Positions 1 to 11,268 of a stretch of DNA of 64,000 bases are shown here, piece after piece. Source of the stretch: Anomaloglossus baeobatrachus. Taxonomy: Eukaryota; Chordata; Amphibia; Anura; Aromobatidae. The stretch is taken from assembly GCF_048569485.1 (NCBI RefSeq), contig NC_134360.1, positions 182,888,796 through 182,952,795 of the forward strand, read 5' to 3'. The first letter of the stretch is position 1, and each line of letters begins with the position of its first letter. Made by a program: the position numbers and the translations under genes. The notes under the pieces were generated by a model, which did not search any database, was not told where the DNA came from, and was given only the letters and a program-made list of their open reading frames with translations.

Positions 1-480
1 CCCTTCCCAAATTTGATACCCAGGCTGCTATTTTCAGGCTGGGGAGGCCCATGGTTATTAGGCCCCCCACAGCCTAAAAATAGGGGCCCTCAGCCACCCA
101 GGATTATTGGATCCATTAGATGTGACAATTCCGTTGATTTAACTGACTCATCCCGATTACCCTGGTGCTGTAGCAATCGTGGTAATATAAGGGGTTACTG
201 GGGTTAATTTGTCAAAAATTGCAGCTGCCACAATGCCCTGGACTAGTAATGGGTAGGGGTCTGAGACCCCCATTACCAACTCTGTACAGTAAGTTAATTT
301 ATTAACCCACAAAACACCTAAGTCTGACATAATCCACACCACAACGTCCCACAATGATCCCAGGTCTGCTGCATACTGAAGTCGCAGCACATGGGCACTT
401 TAGAGAACATGACTGACTGCTGTGGCTTCAGCCAAAGGCAGGAGAGGATATTTATAGCACAAGGGAGTGGCTGCAGTTGA
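1..480 (+). repeat. Module A repeat, decayed copy, cut by window edge
   Basis: Non-coding. The stretch shares, in the same order, landmarks seen in better module A copies at 11.6, 16.9, 22.4, 25.7, 50.7 and 51.4 kb: a 'gataccagccngg' start, a 'ccattagatgtgaca' block near 113, 'cccgattaccctggtg' near 153, and 'gacataatccacac' near 325. It is clearly older than the other copies. The left end lies outside the window, so its carrier element cannot be told. From about 480 to 600 I see nothing recognisable. Confidence 0.6.
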
Positions 481-600
481 GATTACAACTACCTGTTAAA
501 TCACAGCAGGATAGAAAGAAACCTTAGCCCCTTCAGCACCGGATGGAATTAAATAAGCTCCAACTCAGGGTAAATGACAAAAGGGCATTAAAGCGGATCT

Positions 601-1146
601 TTAGTCTTCACTATTTTTTCATAAAAAAATATTATTTTATTGATATCAAATTCACATACATAAAAAAACATTTGAATATAAAATGAGGAGAGAGAGAGGA
701 GAGATAATTATCCCTGTCCTTTTCCCTTCCTAGACTACGGGGGTCGGCGTCCTAGACGTGGTGACGCCCACGTTCCACGATTGCTCAATCCCTAAGTGAT
801 GCCCTCCCTAATTTAGCAGGGTGCATTCCCTGTAGTAAATAGAACACCCCAAAGCAGTAACACCACAGTGAGGAAGAAGTGCACAGTCCACGGTGACTAA
901 TTTGTCTGTATTATTACCAAGACATATAGGGGTTTGGGGCTTAGGGGTCATCAGATATTCTTAGATCAGTCTGTGTGCTCAATAGCAGATGAGAATAGAT
1001 ATAACACACGGTTTAAAAACAAAAGATTTGCTATTCAAAGACATGCCCAACGCGTTTCGCCCTTTCTGATACTGATAATCCAGGGCTCATCAGGGGCTTT
1101 TGAACAAATTTCTTGAAAAATTATTTTAATCACAATCTGTAACACA
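601..1146 (-). repeat. Left inverted arm (pseudo-LTR) of the Penelope-like unit
   Basis: Reverse complement of 5704-6239 along nearly its whole length, with scattered substitutions (by eye well above 90% identity). The outer end is AT-rich ('ttttttcataaaaaaatatt'). The inner end is near 'atcacaatctgtaacaca' at about 1128. It carries an apparently complete hammerhead core on the minus strand at 1045-1097. Confidence 0.85.
1045..1097 (-). ncRNA. Hammerhead ribozyme motif, complete core
   Basis: Read on the minus strand: stem I 5' strand GCCC (1097-1094); core CTGATGA (1093-1087); stem II GCCCT (1086-1082) pairing with AGGGC (1063-1059) around an 18 nt loop; core GAAAC (1058-1054); minimal stem III within the self-complementary ACGCGT; cleavage triplet GTT ending at 1049; then GGGC (1048-1045) closing stem I. 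All invariant positions (CUGANGA, GAAA, UH) are present. The 2 bp stem III with a palindromic loop resembles Penelope-type hammerheads, which are thought to work better as dimers. Activity is inferred from sequence only. Confidence 0.75.
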
Positions 1147-1237
1147 CAAAAAAGACCTTCCCTTTTATCTTGTTGACCCATGTGATATCAAAGGGTCTAT
1201 GGTTACAATAATACTATAGTTGTAACCTGGGTACATA

Positions 1238-2892
1238 CAGTTAGGTCCAAAAATATTTGGACAGTGACACAAGTTTTGTTATTTTAGCTGTTTACAAAAA
1301 CATGTTCAGAAATACAATTATATATATATAATATGGGCTGAAAGTGCACACTCCCAGCTGCAATATGAGAGTTTTCACATCCAAATCGGAGAAAGGGTTT
1401 AGGAATCATAGCTCTGTAATGCATAGCCTCCTCTTTTTCAAGGGACCAAAAGTAATTGGACAAGGGACTCTAAGGGCTGCAATTAACTCTAAAGGCGTCT
1501 CCCTCGTTAACCTGTAATCAATGAAGTAGTTAAAAGGTCTGGGGTTGATTACAGGTGTGTGGTTTTGCATTTGGAAGCTGTTGCTGTGACCAGACAACAT
1601 GCGGTCTAAGGAACTCTCAATTGAGGTGAAGCAGAACATCCTGAGGCTGAAAAAAAAGAAAAAATCCATCAGAGAGATAGCAGACATGCTTGGATTAGCA
1701 AAATCAACAGTCGGGTACATTCTGAGAAAAAAAGGAATTGACTGGTGAGCTTGGGAACTCAAAAAGGCCTGGGCGTCCACGGATGACAACAGTGGTGGAT
1801 GATCGCCGCATACTTTCTTTGGTAAAGAAGAACCCATTCACAACATCAACTGAAGTCCAGAACACTCTCAGTGAAGTAGGTGTATCTGTCTCTAAGTCAA
1901 CAGTAAAGAGAAGACTCCATGAAAGTAAATACAAAGGGTTCACATCTAGATGCAAACCATTCATCAATTCCAAAAATAGACAGGCCAGAGTTAAATTTGC
2001 TGAAAAACACCTCATGAAGCCAGCTCAGTTCTGGAAAAGTATTCTATGGACAGATGAGACAAAGATCAACCTGTACCAGAATGATGGGAAGAAAAAAGTT
2101 TGGAGAAGAAAGGGAACGGCACATGATCCAAGGCACACCACATCCTCTGTAAAACATGGTGGAGGCAACGTGATGGCATGGGCATGCATGGCTTTCAATG
2201 GCACTCGGTCACTTGTGTTTATTGATGACATAACAGCAGACAAGAGTAACCGGATGAATTCTGAAGTGTACCGGGATATACTTTCAGCCCAGATTCAGCC
2301 AAATGCCGCAAAGTTGATCGGACGGCGCTTCATAGTACAGATGGACAATGACCCCAAGCATACAGCCAAAGCTACCCAGGAGTTCATAAGTGCAAAAAAG
2401 TGGAACATTCTGCAATGGCCAAGTCAATCACCACATCTTAACCCAATTGAGCATGCATTTCACTTGCTCAAATCCAGACTTAAGACGGAAAGACCCACAA
2501 ACAAGCAAGACCTGAAGGCTGCGGCTGTAAAGGCCTGGCAAAGCATTAAGAAGGAGGAAACCCAGCGTTTGGTGATGTCCATGGGTTCCAGACTTAAGGC
2601 AGTGATTGCCTCCAAAGGATTCGCAACAAAATATTGAAAATAAAAATATTTTGTTTGGGTTTGGTTTATTTGTCCAATTACTTTTGACCTCCTAAAATGT
2701 GGAGTGTTTGTAAAGAAATGTGTACAATTCCTAAAATTTCTATCAGATATTTTTGTTCAAACCTTCAAATTAAACGTTACAATCTTCACTTGAATTCTGT
2801 TGTAGAGGTTTCATTTCAAATCCAATGTGGTGGCATGCATAGCCCAACTCGCGAAAATTGTGTCACTGTCCAAATATTTCTGGACCTAACTG
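1238..2892 (+). mobile_element. Tc1-like DNA transposon, near complete
   Basis: A 1655 bp element with inverted ends beginning CAGTTAGGTCC on both sides and continuing as 'atatttggacagtgacacaa'. It is flanked by TA duplications at 1236-1237 and 2893-2894. It encodes one Tc1 transposase reading frame on the plus strand. The terminal repeats still match closely, so the insertion is fairly young. It sits inside the interior of the Penelope-like unit and therefore postdates it. Confidence 0.95.
1599..2637 (+). pseudogene. Tc1 transposase with one frameshift
   Basis: Cut-and-paste transposase of the Tc1/mariner superfamily. The ATG at 1599 opens a paired-like helix-turn-helix (MRSKELSIEVKQ, then IREIADMLGLAKSTVGYIL). 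After an A-rich run near 1725-1738 the frame shifts by one, and the downstream frame runs 1738-2637 with no ATG at its first codon. That part holds the GRPR AT-hook-like motif, the second helix-turn-helix, and a DDE catalytic triad: TDE in 'ILWTDETKINLY', DND in 'QMDNDPKHTAK', and E in 'SPHLNPIEHAF'. The usual D of SPDLNPIE is H here. The C-terminus 'KGFATKY' is typical. Total about 345 codons, normal for the family. One indel plus the D-to-H change suggest recent inactivation. Confidence 0.93.
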
Positions 2893-3018
2893 TAAATATT
2901 ATGATTACATACATAAAACAAGAGGAATGGCAAACTGCGCATGCGCTAGGACTTAGCGCTATGCACAAATATTAATAGGAACGCTTAAGACTGGCCTAGG
3001 GGATTGAATTCAGAGATG

Positions 3019-3876
3019 TGTGTCGCCCAGGGATAGCGGGTACTCAGAGCCGGGCCAATGGGGTTGCTTCTAGAGGTATCACGGTGGCGTGACCCGGTCT
3101 GTGATCCCAGGCTCCACAACAAAGAAAAATGGGAATATGTACAGGGGAGATTGTCTGTGACGCCACCCGTGGGTTGCGGTGATGAGATGGTGGCACCGCC
3201 GCTGCCTCTGGGGATCGTGCCCGGGAATGATGGTGTGGGGCAGCAAGGTGGGATCCCCTCCACGGGTAGGGGAGTTGTAGTCCCGGGGCCCAATTGGGAG
3301 TTGTGGTGGTGGCAGGGATTGCAGGGAGCAGGAAACTCACAGTTCGGTTGTCCTCATGTTGGATGAGGCTGCTTTCATGTGTAGGGTCAGGAAACACAGA
3401 GTCCAGTACTTAACCAGAAATTGCCGGTGTCCGTAGGCCTTTGGTACGGTGGTGTTCGGATCCCACATGTGGTACACGAAGCAGGGCCCTCTCTCCTCTG
3501 CACTCCAGCTAAGAGTCAACTTCTCTGTGTTTGGACGGGGGATATCCTCTCTTTGCACAAGTCTGGGGTCCCGTGCACACTACCGGCGGGCCACTACCCT
3601 GCCCCGGTCCACTACAGGTGCCCCTGAGCCTACTCTCTACTTCAGCTCCAAGACTCGGCTTTCTCCTTTCTCCACTTCCCCAGCAACCCAGGAGCCACAA
3701 CCCCTGACTGCTCTCCTCTCCTCTCTCCTTCCACTGACTGACTCAACTCCTCCCCTCCTGCTCTTTTTGTTACACTGGGGGGAGGGGGTGGCTGCCTCAC
3801 TGTACCAGTATGGGATCAGGTGGTACAAAGGAGGTTTAACTCTTTCTGTGACTACCTGGCTGGCCAGGGCGTCACA
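3019..3876. mobile_element. Solo-LTR-like repeat, family B, copy 1
   Basis: A fossil repeat of 858 bp that begins TGTGTCGCCC and ends GGGCGTCACA, flanked by a 4 bp duplication GATG (3015-3018 and 3877-3880). The TG...CA ends with a 4 bp duplication and no internal coding region suggest a solo LTR of an LTR retrotransposon. The family recurs at 18.0, 38.8, 40.0 and 54.7 kb. A landmark shared by the copies is a 'gacgccacccgtgg' block. The terminal TGTG.CGCCC is weakly inverted, so a non-coding DNA transposon is the alternative. No coding sequence. Confidence 0.6.
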
Positions 3877-3893
3877 GATGCACACCACATGAT

Positions 3894-4731
3894 CATGTGA
3901 CCGGGTGATTACGCAGCTATACTTCCAGCTGGAATATGGGGATTGTAAAATACATGGCGTAACGTCATTTCCGGATCCTCTTTATCCCTGTGATGGCGCC
4001 AAATACTCCTTTAAATAGCGGTCACAGTATCACTATGGTCAGCGACCGTCGGACGCCAGACCTGGGATCCATGTCCTCAACTACACGGACTGATACCAGG
4101 TAGGACCATTATATCCACCAGCAATGAGGAGCACATATTCCAGTATCTAAGGAAACTTGATTGTTTTATTAATAGATACCTGGGCTTGCTGTGGACATTA
4201 CTTTGTCCTACTTTTGCTCCATTGAGGGACAGCACAAAGGTATGTGATTACCACTTATGGGGTCTTTAGAGCAGGGGTTATTTAATGTTACATAAGGATA
4301 ACTTGAATCCTATAACATACAGGACTATTGGTCGGACGCACCCTGATCCCAAATATATTAGGCTGCATGAATAACCACCCTAAAATAGGATAGTGGCTGA
4401 CAATCTGGAGTGATTAACTGTTTATCCTTCATGCACATACAAGGTATATCCCTATAGTTCCATTATGATTTTCTGATAGATGACCCCTAGGTCTCATATT
4501 ATGGGTGGTACTGATGATGCTCTCTCTGCTTTTGGTCCTATCAGGTCATGAATGGTGAATTATTCGCTGCGGTGATAATTGTAGTCATTCTAATATTCCA
4601 AAGCCACTACTGTGTGCGATTCAAGCATAGTTCACTGTGGCCATTTCTATGTATATGAAGGTAATATGTGATTCTGGACAGTATATGGGACTGTTATCAT
4701 ACATTTTGCTGATTGTCGGGCACCCACACTG
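3894..4731. other. Penelope-like interior, no gene seen
   Basis: AT-balanced non-coding sequence between the family B repeat and the next MITE. I see no open frame with recognisable motifs and no other repeat ends. It probably belongs to the interior of the inverted-repeat unit, together with 1147-1235, 2895-3014 and 5325-5703. Confidence 0.4.
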
Positions 4732-4734
4732 TTA

Positions 4735-5321
4735 GGGGTACTTTGCACACTACGACATCGCAGCTGCAATGTCGGTGGGGTCAAATTGAAAGTGACATCC
4801 GGCGTCGCTGTCAATATCGGAGTGTGTAAATCGTTTTTGATACGAATAATGAGCGCAAAAGCGTCGAAATCGTATCATCGGTGTAGTGTCCAACATTTTC
4901 ATAATTTCGGAAGGACCGATGTTACGATGTTGTTCCTCGTTCCTGCAACAGCACACATCGCTGTGTGTGAAGCCGCAGGAGCGAGGATCATCTCCTATCT
5001 GCGTCCTGCGGCTCACGCCGGCTATGCGGAAGGAAGGAGGTGGGCGGGATGTTTACGTCCTGCTCATCTTCGCCCCTCCGCTTCTATAGGCCGCCTGCCG
5101 TGTGACATCGCTGTGACGCCGAACGACCCGCCCCCTTAGTAAGGAGGCGGTTCAACGGCCAGAGCGACGTTGCAGGGCAGGTAAGTGCATGTGAAGCTGC
5201 CGTAGCGATAATGTTCGCTACGGCAGCTATAACACAATATCGTATGTGCGACAAGGGCGGGGACTATTGAAATCGGCATCGCAAGCATCAGCTTGCAATG
5301 TCGTAGTGTGCAAAGTACCCC
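4735..5321. mobile_element. Harbinger-like MITE, copy 1
   Basis: A 587 bp non-coding element with inverted ends GGGGTACTTTGCACACTACG and its complement, flanked by the 3 bp duplication TTA (4732-4734 and 5322-5324). A TWA (TTA/TAA) duplication is the signature of PIF/Harbinger transposons. The subterminal 'gacatcgc' repeat and CpG-rich interior recur in copies at 20.4, 21.2, 61.9 and 62.8 kb. Confidence 0.85.
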
Positions 5322-5703
5322 TTAGTAGAAACAACTTGGCATATTTATTATTTCCTCTAGATATATTCCAGTAATCTAATGGATATTATTGACGATTAAA
5401 GCCATGAGTGCTGCCAATGTGTGAGGTAGTATCTTTTCTGGTAAACTAAATATTACACTCCAGAAAGATTGGACTTCAGCCTACTTATGTGTACTAATGA
5501 ATTGTTTGTATACATAGGTGAGACTACACTCGGGTTTGTCTTGTGATTGACCAGCTGAAGTGTAGGATATTATTATCCCCTATATTATCCAAGTGGAAAA
5601 CGGATACAAGCAACTTTGTTCAGTATGAGGATTAAAATAAATATGGACACCGAACCTATGTGGGATCATTGGATCTTTAGGTAACGGGTTTTTGTTTTTT
5701 TTT

Positions 5704-6239
5704 CTGTGTTACAGATTGTGATTAAAAGAATTTTTCAAGAAATTTGTTCAAAAGCCTTTGATGAGCCCTGGATTATCAGTATCAGAAAGGGCGAAACGCG
5801 TTGGCATTTCTTTGAATAGCAAATCTTTTGTTTTTAAACCATGTGTTATATCTATTCTCATCATGCTATTGAGCACACAGACTGATCTAAGAACATCTGA
5901 CGACCCCTAAGCCCCAAACCCCTATACGTCTTGGTGATGATACAGACAAATTAGTCACCGTGGACTGTGCACTTCTTCCTCACTGTGGTGTTACCGCGTT
6001 GGGGTGTTCTATTTACTAGAGGGAATGCACCCTGTTAAATTAGGGAGGGCATCACTTAGGGATTGAGCGTCACCACGTCTAGGACGCCAACCCCCGTAGT
6101 CTAGGAAGGGAAAAGGACAGGGATAATTATCTCCCCTCTCTCTCTCCTCATTTTAAATTCAAATGTTTGTTTATGTATGTGCATTTGATATCAATAAAAT
6201 AATATTTTTTTATGAAAAAGTAATGAAGACTAAAGTTTG
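5704..6239 (+). repeat. Right inverted arm (pseudo-LTR) of the Penelope-like unit
   Basis: Inverted counterpart of 601-1146. It contains a hammerhead-like motif on the plus strand at 5754-5805 and ends in the same AT-rich outer segment. About 44 bp not present on the left side separates it from the right-hand duplication at 6284. Confidence 0.85.
5754..5805 (+). ncRNA. Hammerhead-like motif, core altered
   Basis: Same layout as the left-arm motif: GCC, TTGATGA (5758-5764), GCCCT...AGGGC stem II, GAAAC, GCGTT, GGC. The first base of the CUGANGA core is T rather than C, and stem I has lost a pair, so it is probably inactive. Confidence 0.55.
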
Positions 6240-6409
6240 AGTAAATATCTACTTTTAGTATCTTGAATCGGTATATAATACACTAAAGCAGATCTGCAAT
6301 AAACTATATGCTGTGACCTTCTGATCCCAAATCCCCCAGAGATCACATCAGGCCAAGAAACATTCGTGACACAATTCTGGGAATGTCTGAGGGTTAAAAA
6401 TGCTCACTA

Positions 6410-7250
6410 ATCCCGTAGATGAATTCATTGATAGGTGTAGTTTCCAAAATGGGGTCATTTTTAGAGGTTTCTGCTGCTTTGGCACGTCTGGGGCTCGTCA
6501 AATGTGACAGGACATCTGCAATGTATTCCAGCGAAAATGGCGCCCCTTTTCTTCTAAGCCTTGCCGTGCACCCAAACAGTCACTTTTCACCACATATGGG
6601 GAATCTGTGTACTCAGGAGAAATTACATAACAAATTGTACTGTCCTTTTTCTACAGTTACCCTTTTAAAAATGCTGAAATTTGGGGCTAAAACAACATTT
6701 TTGTGGGAAAAATATGATTTGTTTTTTTATTTTTATGGCTCAATGTTATAAAATTCTGTGAAGCACCTTGGGTTCCTAGATGCTCACCACACATCTAGAT
6801 AATTTCCTTGAGGGGTCTGGTTTTCAAAATGGGGTCATTTGTGGAGGGTGTTCACTGTTTAGACGCATGAAGGACTATGCAAACGCAACATGGCATCCAC
6901 TATCGATTCCAGCCAATTTTGAGTTCCAAAACTCCAATGGTGCTCTTTCGTCTCCAAGTCCTACCATGTGCCCAAACAGTAGTTTTCTACTACATATGGA
7001 GTATCTCTGCACCCAGGAGAAATTGAAAAACAAACTGCATGATGCATTTTCTCCTGTTATACTTGTTAAAATGCAAAATTTAGGACTAAAGTAACATTTC
7101 TGGGGAAAACATGAAATTTAATTTTTTTCATTCTACATTGTTCCAGTTCCTGCGATACACCTGAAAGGTTAATAAACTTCTTGAATGTGGCATTGAAGGG
7201 TGCACTTTTTAGAATGATGTCACCTTTTGCTATTTTCTATCACCTAGGCC
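6410..7250. repeat. Diverged ~365 bp tandem repeat
   Basis: Two successive units begin near 6415 and 6778. Both contain 'caaaatggggtcatttntag/gagg', a 'cccaaacagt' block (near 6572 and 6973), 'ccacatatgg' / 'ctacatatgg', and 'actcaggagaaatt' / 'cccaggagaaatt'. A third, shorter relic follows from about 7150 ('aaggttaataaacttcttgaatg'). Non-coding. It resembles a widely dispersed tandemly organised repeat, but I cannot name the family. Confidence 0.6.
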
Positions 7251-8445
7251 TCTCAAAGTCACTTCAAATGTGATGTGGTCTCTAAATAAAATGACTGTTA
7301 ATTTTGTCGGATAAATGAGAAATTGCTGATAATCTTTTAATTCTTCTAATTTCCTATTTAAAAAAAAATATTTTAAAAATTCTGCAGATGTAAAGTAGAC
7401 ATGTGGGAAATGTGATATATTAAATATTTTGTGTGACATATCTCTGATTTTAAAAGAATAAAAAATACAAGTCTAAAAATTGCATTATTGTTAAAATGTT
7501 CACCAAAGTTCAGATATTTTTACAAATAAACTCAAAAAATGTTGTTCTAAATTTAACACCAACATGAAGTACACAAATGTGTCATGAAAAAATAAAGTCT
7601 CAAAATCACTGGGATGCTTTGAAGTGTTCCAGTCATTACCTCATCTAGTAACGCTGGTAAGAATTGAAAAAAATTGTCCTGGTTAGGAAGGCGAAAACAG
7701 GCTCAAGGTTGAAGGGGTTAATAACGGTCTCTGCCTACTCTAATCTAAGCTCTCCTGTGTCTAGCAACCTTCTCCTGAGCTGCTTCTAGAAGAGAGTGTG
7801 CCAAGCATCACGCACCCAGTTCTCATATATATGACGAGATGCGGCCGGCCAACCACAGTAATTCCCGTAGCCAACATAGCTACAGTTTTACCGTGTAAGG
7901 CAGGCAATCCCCGTATGTTGATTGGCTGTCTAACAGTCACGAAACCTGTGAAGCGGGGAATCAAGCATGGCACTTGAGCAGCCTCAATGCTCAATCAAGT
8001 AACAAGTTTAACTGAACACCCCGATTCTCTAGAGCAGTGGTGAGCATGCTCGCTCATCACTAATTATTTGGTTGCTCACTGATGACATTTTCAAAGTTAT
8101 GAACTTGTGACATTTTTTCAAAAATTGTTATCCAGCGTTTTTGTTGCATTTTTTTATTTGCATTTTCCCAATATTTTTTTCCATTGAACAATGAAGACCT
8201 TGAGTGGTGTTTCACGCAAAACCACTCAAAAACATAACTGCACATCTTCTGGGCATCTTTTATGTCTTCCCATTGTTTTGTCTTGCAAAGTACAGAGCGT
8301 CTTCAGATAGGAGGAAATCACATGAAGGATGCTCAGTTCACTTATTTTATCCTGGCTGTTGATGTCTTTGGAAAGCTGAAATAGTTAAAAGATGCTCCAA
8401 AGACTGAATATATGCACATTAGTAATTTTTACGTAGAAATGCATA
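7251..8445. other. No gene or clear repeat seen
   Basis: AT-rich sequence. A short segment at about 8033-8062 (GGTGAGCATGCTCGCTCATC...) resembles the ends of hAT MITEs seen at 50.1 and 57.1 kb and may be a remnant of one. Nothing else could be supported. Confidence 0.4.
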
Positions 8446-8689
8446 CACTACTCACAAAAAAGTTAGGGATATTTGGCTTTTGGGTGAAATTTATATAAAA
8501 AGCTCTCGCTATAGTGATATATTATCATGAAAGTCGGGCATTTCAGTAGAAGCCCGCAGTGGTGATTTTCTCATCTCAAACAAGTTATTAAAGCAGAAAC
8601 CAACAACAGTGGTGGATATACCCACCAAAAATGTCAATGTCTCAATAACTTGTCACGTGGGAGCATCAATTCCAACTTGCCAACGAAGC

Positions 8690-9000
8690 CTGATGCTGTT
8701 CATGAGTGAGGCATGGCACCCCACTCTTCTTGAAGGATGGCCCTCAGGTTATTGATGTTTCGGGGTACAGAATTATGAATCTCAAATGGCAACTCATCTG
8801 ATCCCATAAGTTTTCTATGGGATTCAGGTCTCTGTATAGTGCAGCCACTCCATTTAAGGTCCTCGAGTCTCCAGCAACCCTTCCCTAATGATGCGACCTT
8901 CATGGGCTGGAGCATTGTGGTCCATGAAGATGAAATTAGGCCTGTGTTGTTCATGCAGTGGCACAATGACTGGAGTAATGATGTTATTTAAGAGGAAGGG
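8690..9000 (-). pseudogene. Tc1 transposase C-terminal relic
   Basis: The minus strand keeps recognisable Tc1 fragments in more than one frame. 'NNLRAILQEEWGAMP' matches the stretch downstream of the catalytic glutamate in Tc1 proteins. Upstream, the nucleotide sequence around 8925-8880 still resembles the second catalytic aspartate segment (FMDHNAPAH) but out of frame. Heavily decayed, with frameshifts and no intact catalytic triad. Confidence 0.7.
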
Positions 9001-9207
9001 GCTGTCACTGTACCATTGAAAAAGTGTAGGGTAGTTCCGTGTTAACTAGACACCCCAGCACACACAGTAACACCACCACCAAAGGCTCATCTGGTGATCA
9101 TAGTGGCTGATGTATAGAGCTCTCCTTGCCATTCAGAAAGTTGTGCAAAAAGCCGTGAAACATTGAACAGTTGGAAATGCGCATTCAAAAGTTTAGAGAA
9201 GGTCACA

Positions 9208-9807
9208 TTAGAGGGAATCTGTCAGCAGATTCGGGCCTATAAGTTGTGGCCACCACCAGTGGGCTCTTATATACAGCATTCTAACATGCTGTATATAAGA
9301 GCCCAGGCCGCTGTGTAGAATGTAAAAATGACTTTATAATACTTACCTAAATGGTCGCTGCAATGGAGTTGGGTCATATGGGCGTCTCCGTTCTCCGGTC
9401 TCATTGCCTCCTCCTTCTGCCATCTTTGTCATCCTTCTTCTGAAGCTGGGGTGCATGACACATCCTACGTCATCCCCCTCACCGACATGCATTTTGATCT
9501 GCCCTGAGCAGGGCAGATCAAAGTATTGTAGTGCGCCTGTGCGGGACCGGCGAGTGTGTATGACGTAGGATGCGACATGCACCCCGGCTTCAGAAGGAGG
9601 ATGAAGATGGCCAAAAGAAGAGGCACCGGAACCGGAGAACGGAGACGTCCATGTGACCCAACTTCACCGCAGCGACCGTTTAGGTAAGTTTTATAAAGTA
9701 ATTCTACACAGTGGCCTGGGCTCTTATATACAGAATGCTCTATATAAGAGCCCACTGGTGGTGGCCTCAGCCTATACGCCCCAAATCTGCTGACAGGTTC
9801 CCTTTAA
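9208..9807. mobile_element. T2/Kolobok-like MITE
   Basis: Inverted ends read AGGGAATCTGTCAGCAGATT on the left and the complement of AAAGGGAACCTGTCAGCAGA on the right, with TTAG/TTAA at the borders. The TTAAAGGRR-type terminus is that of amphibian T2 (Kolobok) MITEs. Subterminal 'gggctcttatatacag' palindromes are visible on both sides. No coding capacity. Confidence 0.75.
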
Positions 9808-9895
9808 GTTCACCTGAGAAGGTTAGAGGCATTTTAGGATCATCCTGAAATTTCATCAGAAAGCCAGATATCCCTAACTTTTTGTGAGTAGTGTA

Positions 9896-10772
9896 TGTTC
9901 ATTTTTGAGTTTTTCATTAGAGCTTCCTGTTTTTGGAGCTGAATCTCTGATTAAGTCATTGTGTGCATATAATTATTGGCTGGAAGCTGTGCAGTGTTTG
10001 ACACAGAACCAGAAGTGAATCCAGCAGGAATGAGAAGTAGAAGTGTTTTCTTTATATTTGTCGGTCTACGTGAATTCCCTATTGTTATAGTTTCTTCCTA
10101 CTGAAGCAGAAGGACAGGTTTCGTGTCAGCGTGCAGAAGCCCTTAGGATCAGGGTGGTTTTCATGACAATTGGCACTTGACTAAACTTGTTTGTCTTTTG
10201 TACTGATAACACTTCTGTATCACTTGTTCTTTACTCACATTCTTCGGCTTCTGTCTTCTGGTGAAATATAATATAGAGAGATCTGTTCTATCAGAAACAC
10301 AGAGAACTCCTAGGTCTTCATTCATTACTATTAAGACAAGTTATTCACAGGTGGAAAAGGATCCCTTCATGTTGAGCGGAGTCGCTGCAGGTTCACAGAT
10401 CACACCCAACACTTCAACAAAGGTTTTTGTGATGAAATCCCTTGATAGCAACCTGTTATTAAGTACCAGACCTCCTGTACTGTGTCAGTGTCTCTGTGCT
10501 ATAGAGCGAGAAAAATAGAACATTTCCGCCTTTATTTTAACCATTACAGTTTAGCAACATGAGACTTGTTCTTTATAACTTCTCCATTTACTCCTCTTTC
10601 CTTTTGTACCAATCATTTTTTTTTTACTTTATTTTATAAATGTTTTAAAATGTCATTTGTCAGAATTTTCAGATCTACATCACAATAGAATTAATAGTGC
10701 TTTAAAAATAGATTAATAATAAAATCCATTGTAAATAATACAGCAAAAAACATTACAAACAGTACATGTAAT
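9896..10772. other. No gene seen; possibly single-copy sequence
   Basis: An 85-codon plus-strand frame at 10261-10518 has no recognisable domain or compositional support, so I do not call it a gene. No repeat ends found. Confidence 0.35.
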
Positions 10773-10823
10773 TTAAACGGTTATTCCCAACTCCAAGATC
10801 CAATCCTAATATGTAGTAGGTGT

Positions 10824-10824
<1 letters not shown>

Positions 10825-10873
<49 letters not shown>
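10825..10873 (+). repeat. (TAA)n microsatellite
   Basis: About 15 perfect TAA/ATA units inside the TTAA MITE. The uninterrupted sister copy at 57.2 kb has only a few units here, so the array expanded after insertion. Confidence 0.9.
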
Positions 10874-10875
<2 letters not shown>

Positions 10876-11268
10876 GCAAATACCTGCAATTAGACATGTA
10901 ATATAGTTCTTCTGATTCACTATTTTGTTTACCTCATGTTCACGGTATTGCAGGACCTTAGGTATCCATGGTTATGACCTCACATATACAGTAGTCATAG
11001 TTAGTTAGTCGCTAGTAGAGTTGAGCGGGATGCCAATAATCCGGGGCCGGCGGATCATTAACAGACTTAAAAATAAGTCCGATCCGCTCCGGAATCCGGT
11101 GCCAATATAAGTCAATGGGGACCAGAATCCGGAGGTTAAAAACGTTTGTGGAGGGACTAGGGGGCTAGGAGCGAGCGCGGCATACTCACCGAGGCGCTGT
11201 CATGGCGGCACACTCCTTCCGGGTCACGCTGTTACCTTCCGGAGCCGACAATTCAATATTCATTGTTT

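Larger units (their letters stand above)
601..6283. mobile_element. Penelope-like element with inverted terminal repeats, non-autonomous
   Basis: The unit is bounded by a 12 bp imperfect direct duplication, TAAAGCGGATCT at 589-600 and TAAAGCAGATCT at 6284-6295. Inside that it has two ~540 bp arms in opposite orientation, and about 44 bp beyond the right arm. Each arm carries a hammerhead ribozyme motif, a feature known from Penelope-like elements, whose pseudo-LTRs can be direct or inverted. No reverse transcriptase or GIY-YIG coding sequence is visible inside. After subtracting a Tc1, a solo-LTR-like repeat and a MITE, about 1.4 kb of non-coding interior remains. I infer a non-autonomous derivative. 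The alternative is an unrelated foldback DNA element that merely picked up the motif. Confidence 0.6.
8446..9893 (-). mobile_element. Second Tc1-like family, decayed, with MITE insertion
   Basis: Inverted ends CACTACTCACAAAAAGTTAG on the left (with one extra A) and complement on the right, with TA flanks at 8444-8445 and 9894-9895. A 600 bp T2-like MITE lies inside at 9208-9807, so the original element was only about 850 bp and internally deleted. Its minus strand holds a relic of transposase. Confidence 0.85.

Noticed and set aside
10261-10518. 85-codon plus-strand frame
   Set aside because: No domain, no splice or promoter signal, and a length expected by chance in this base composition.
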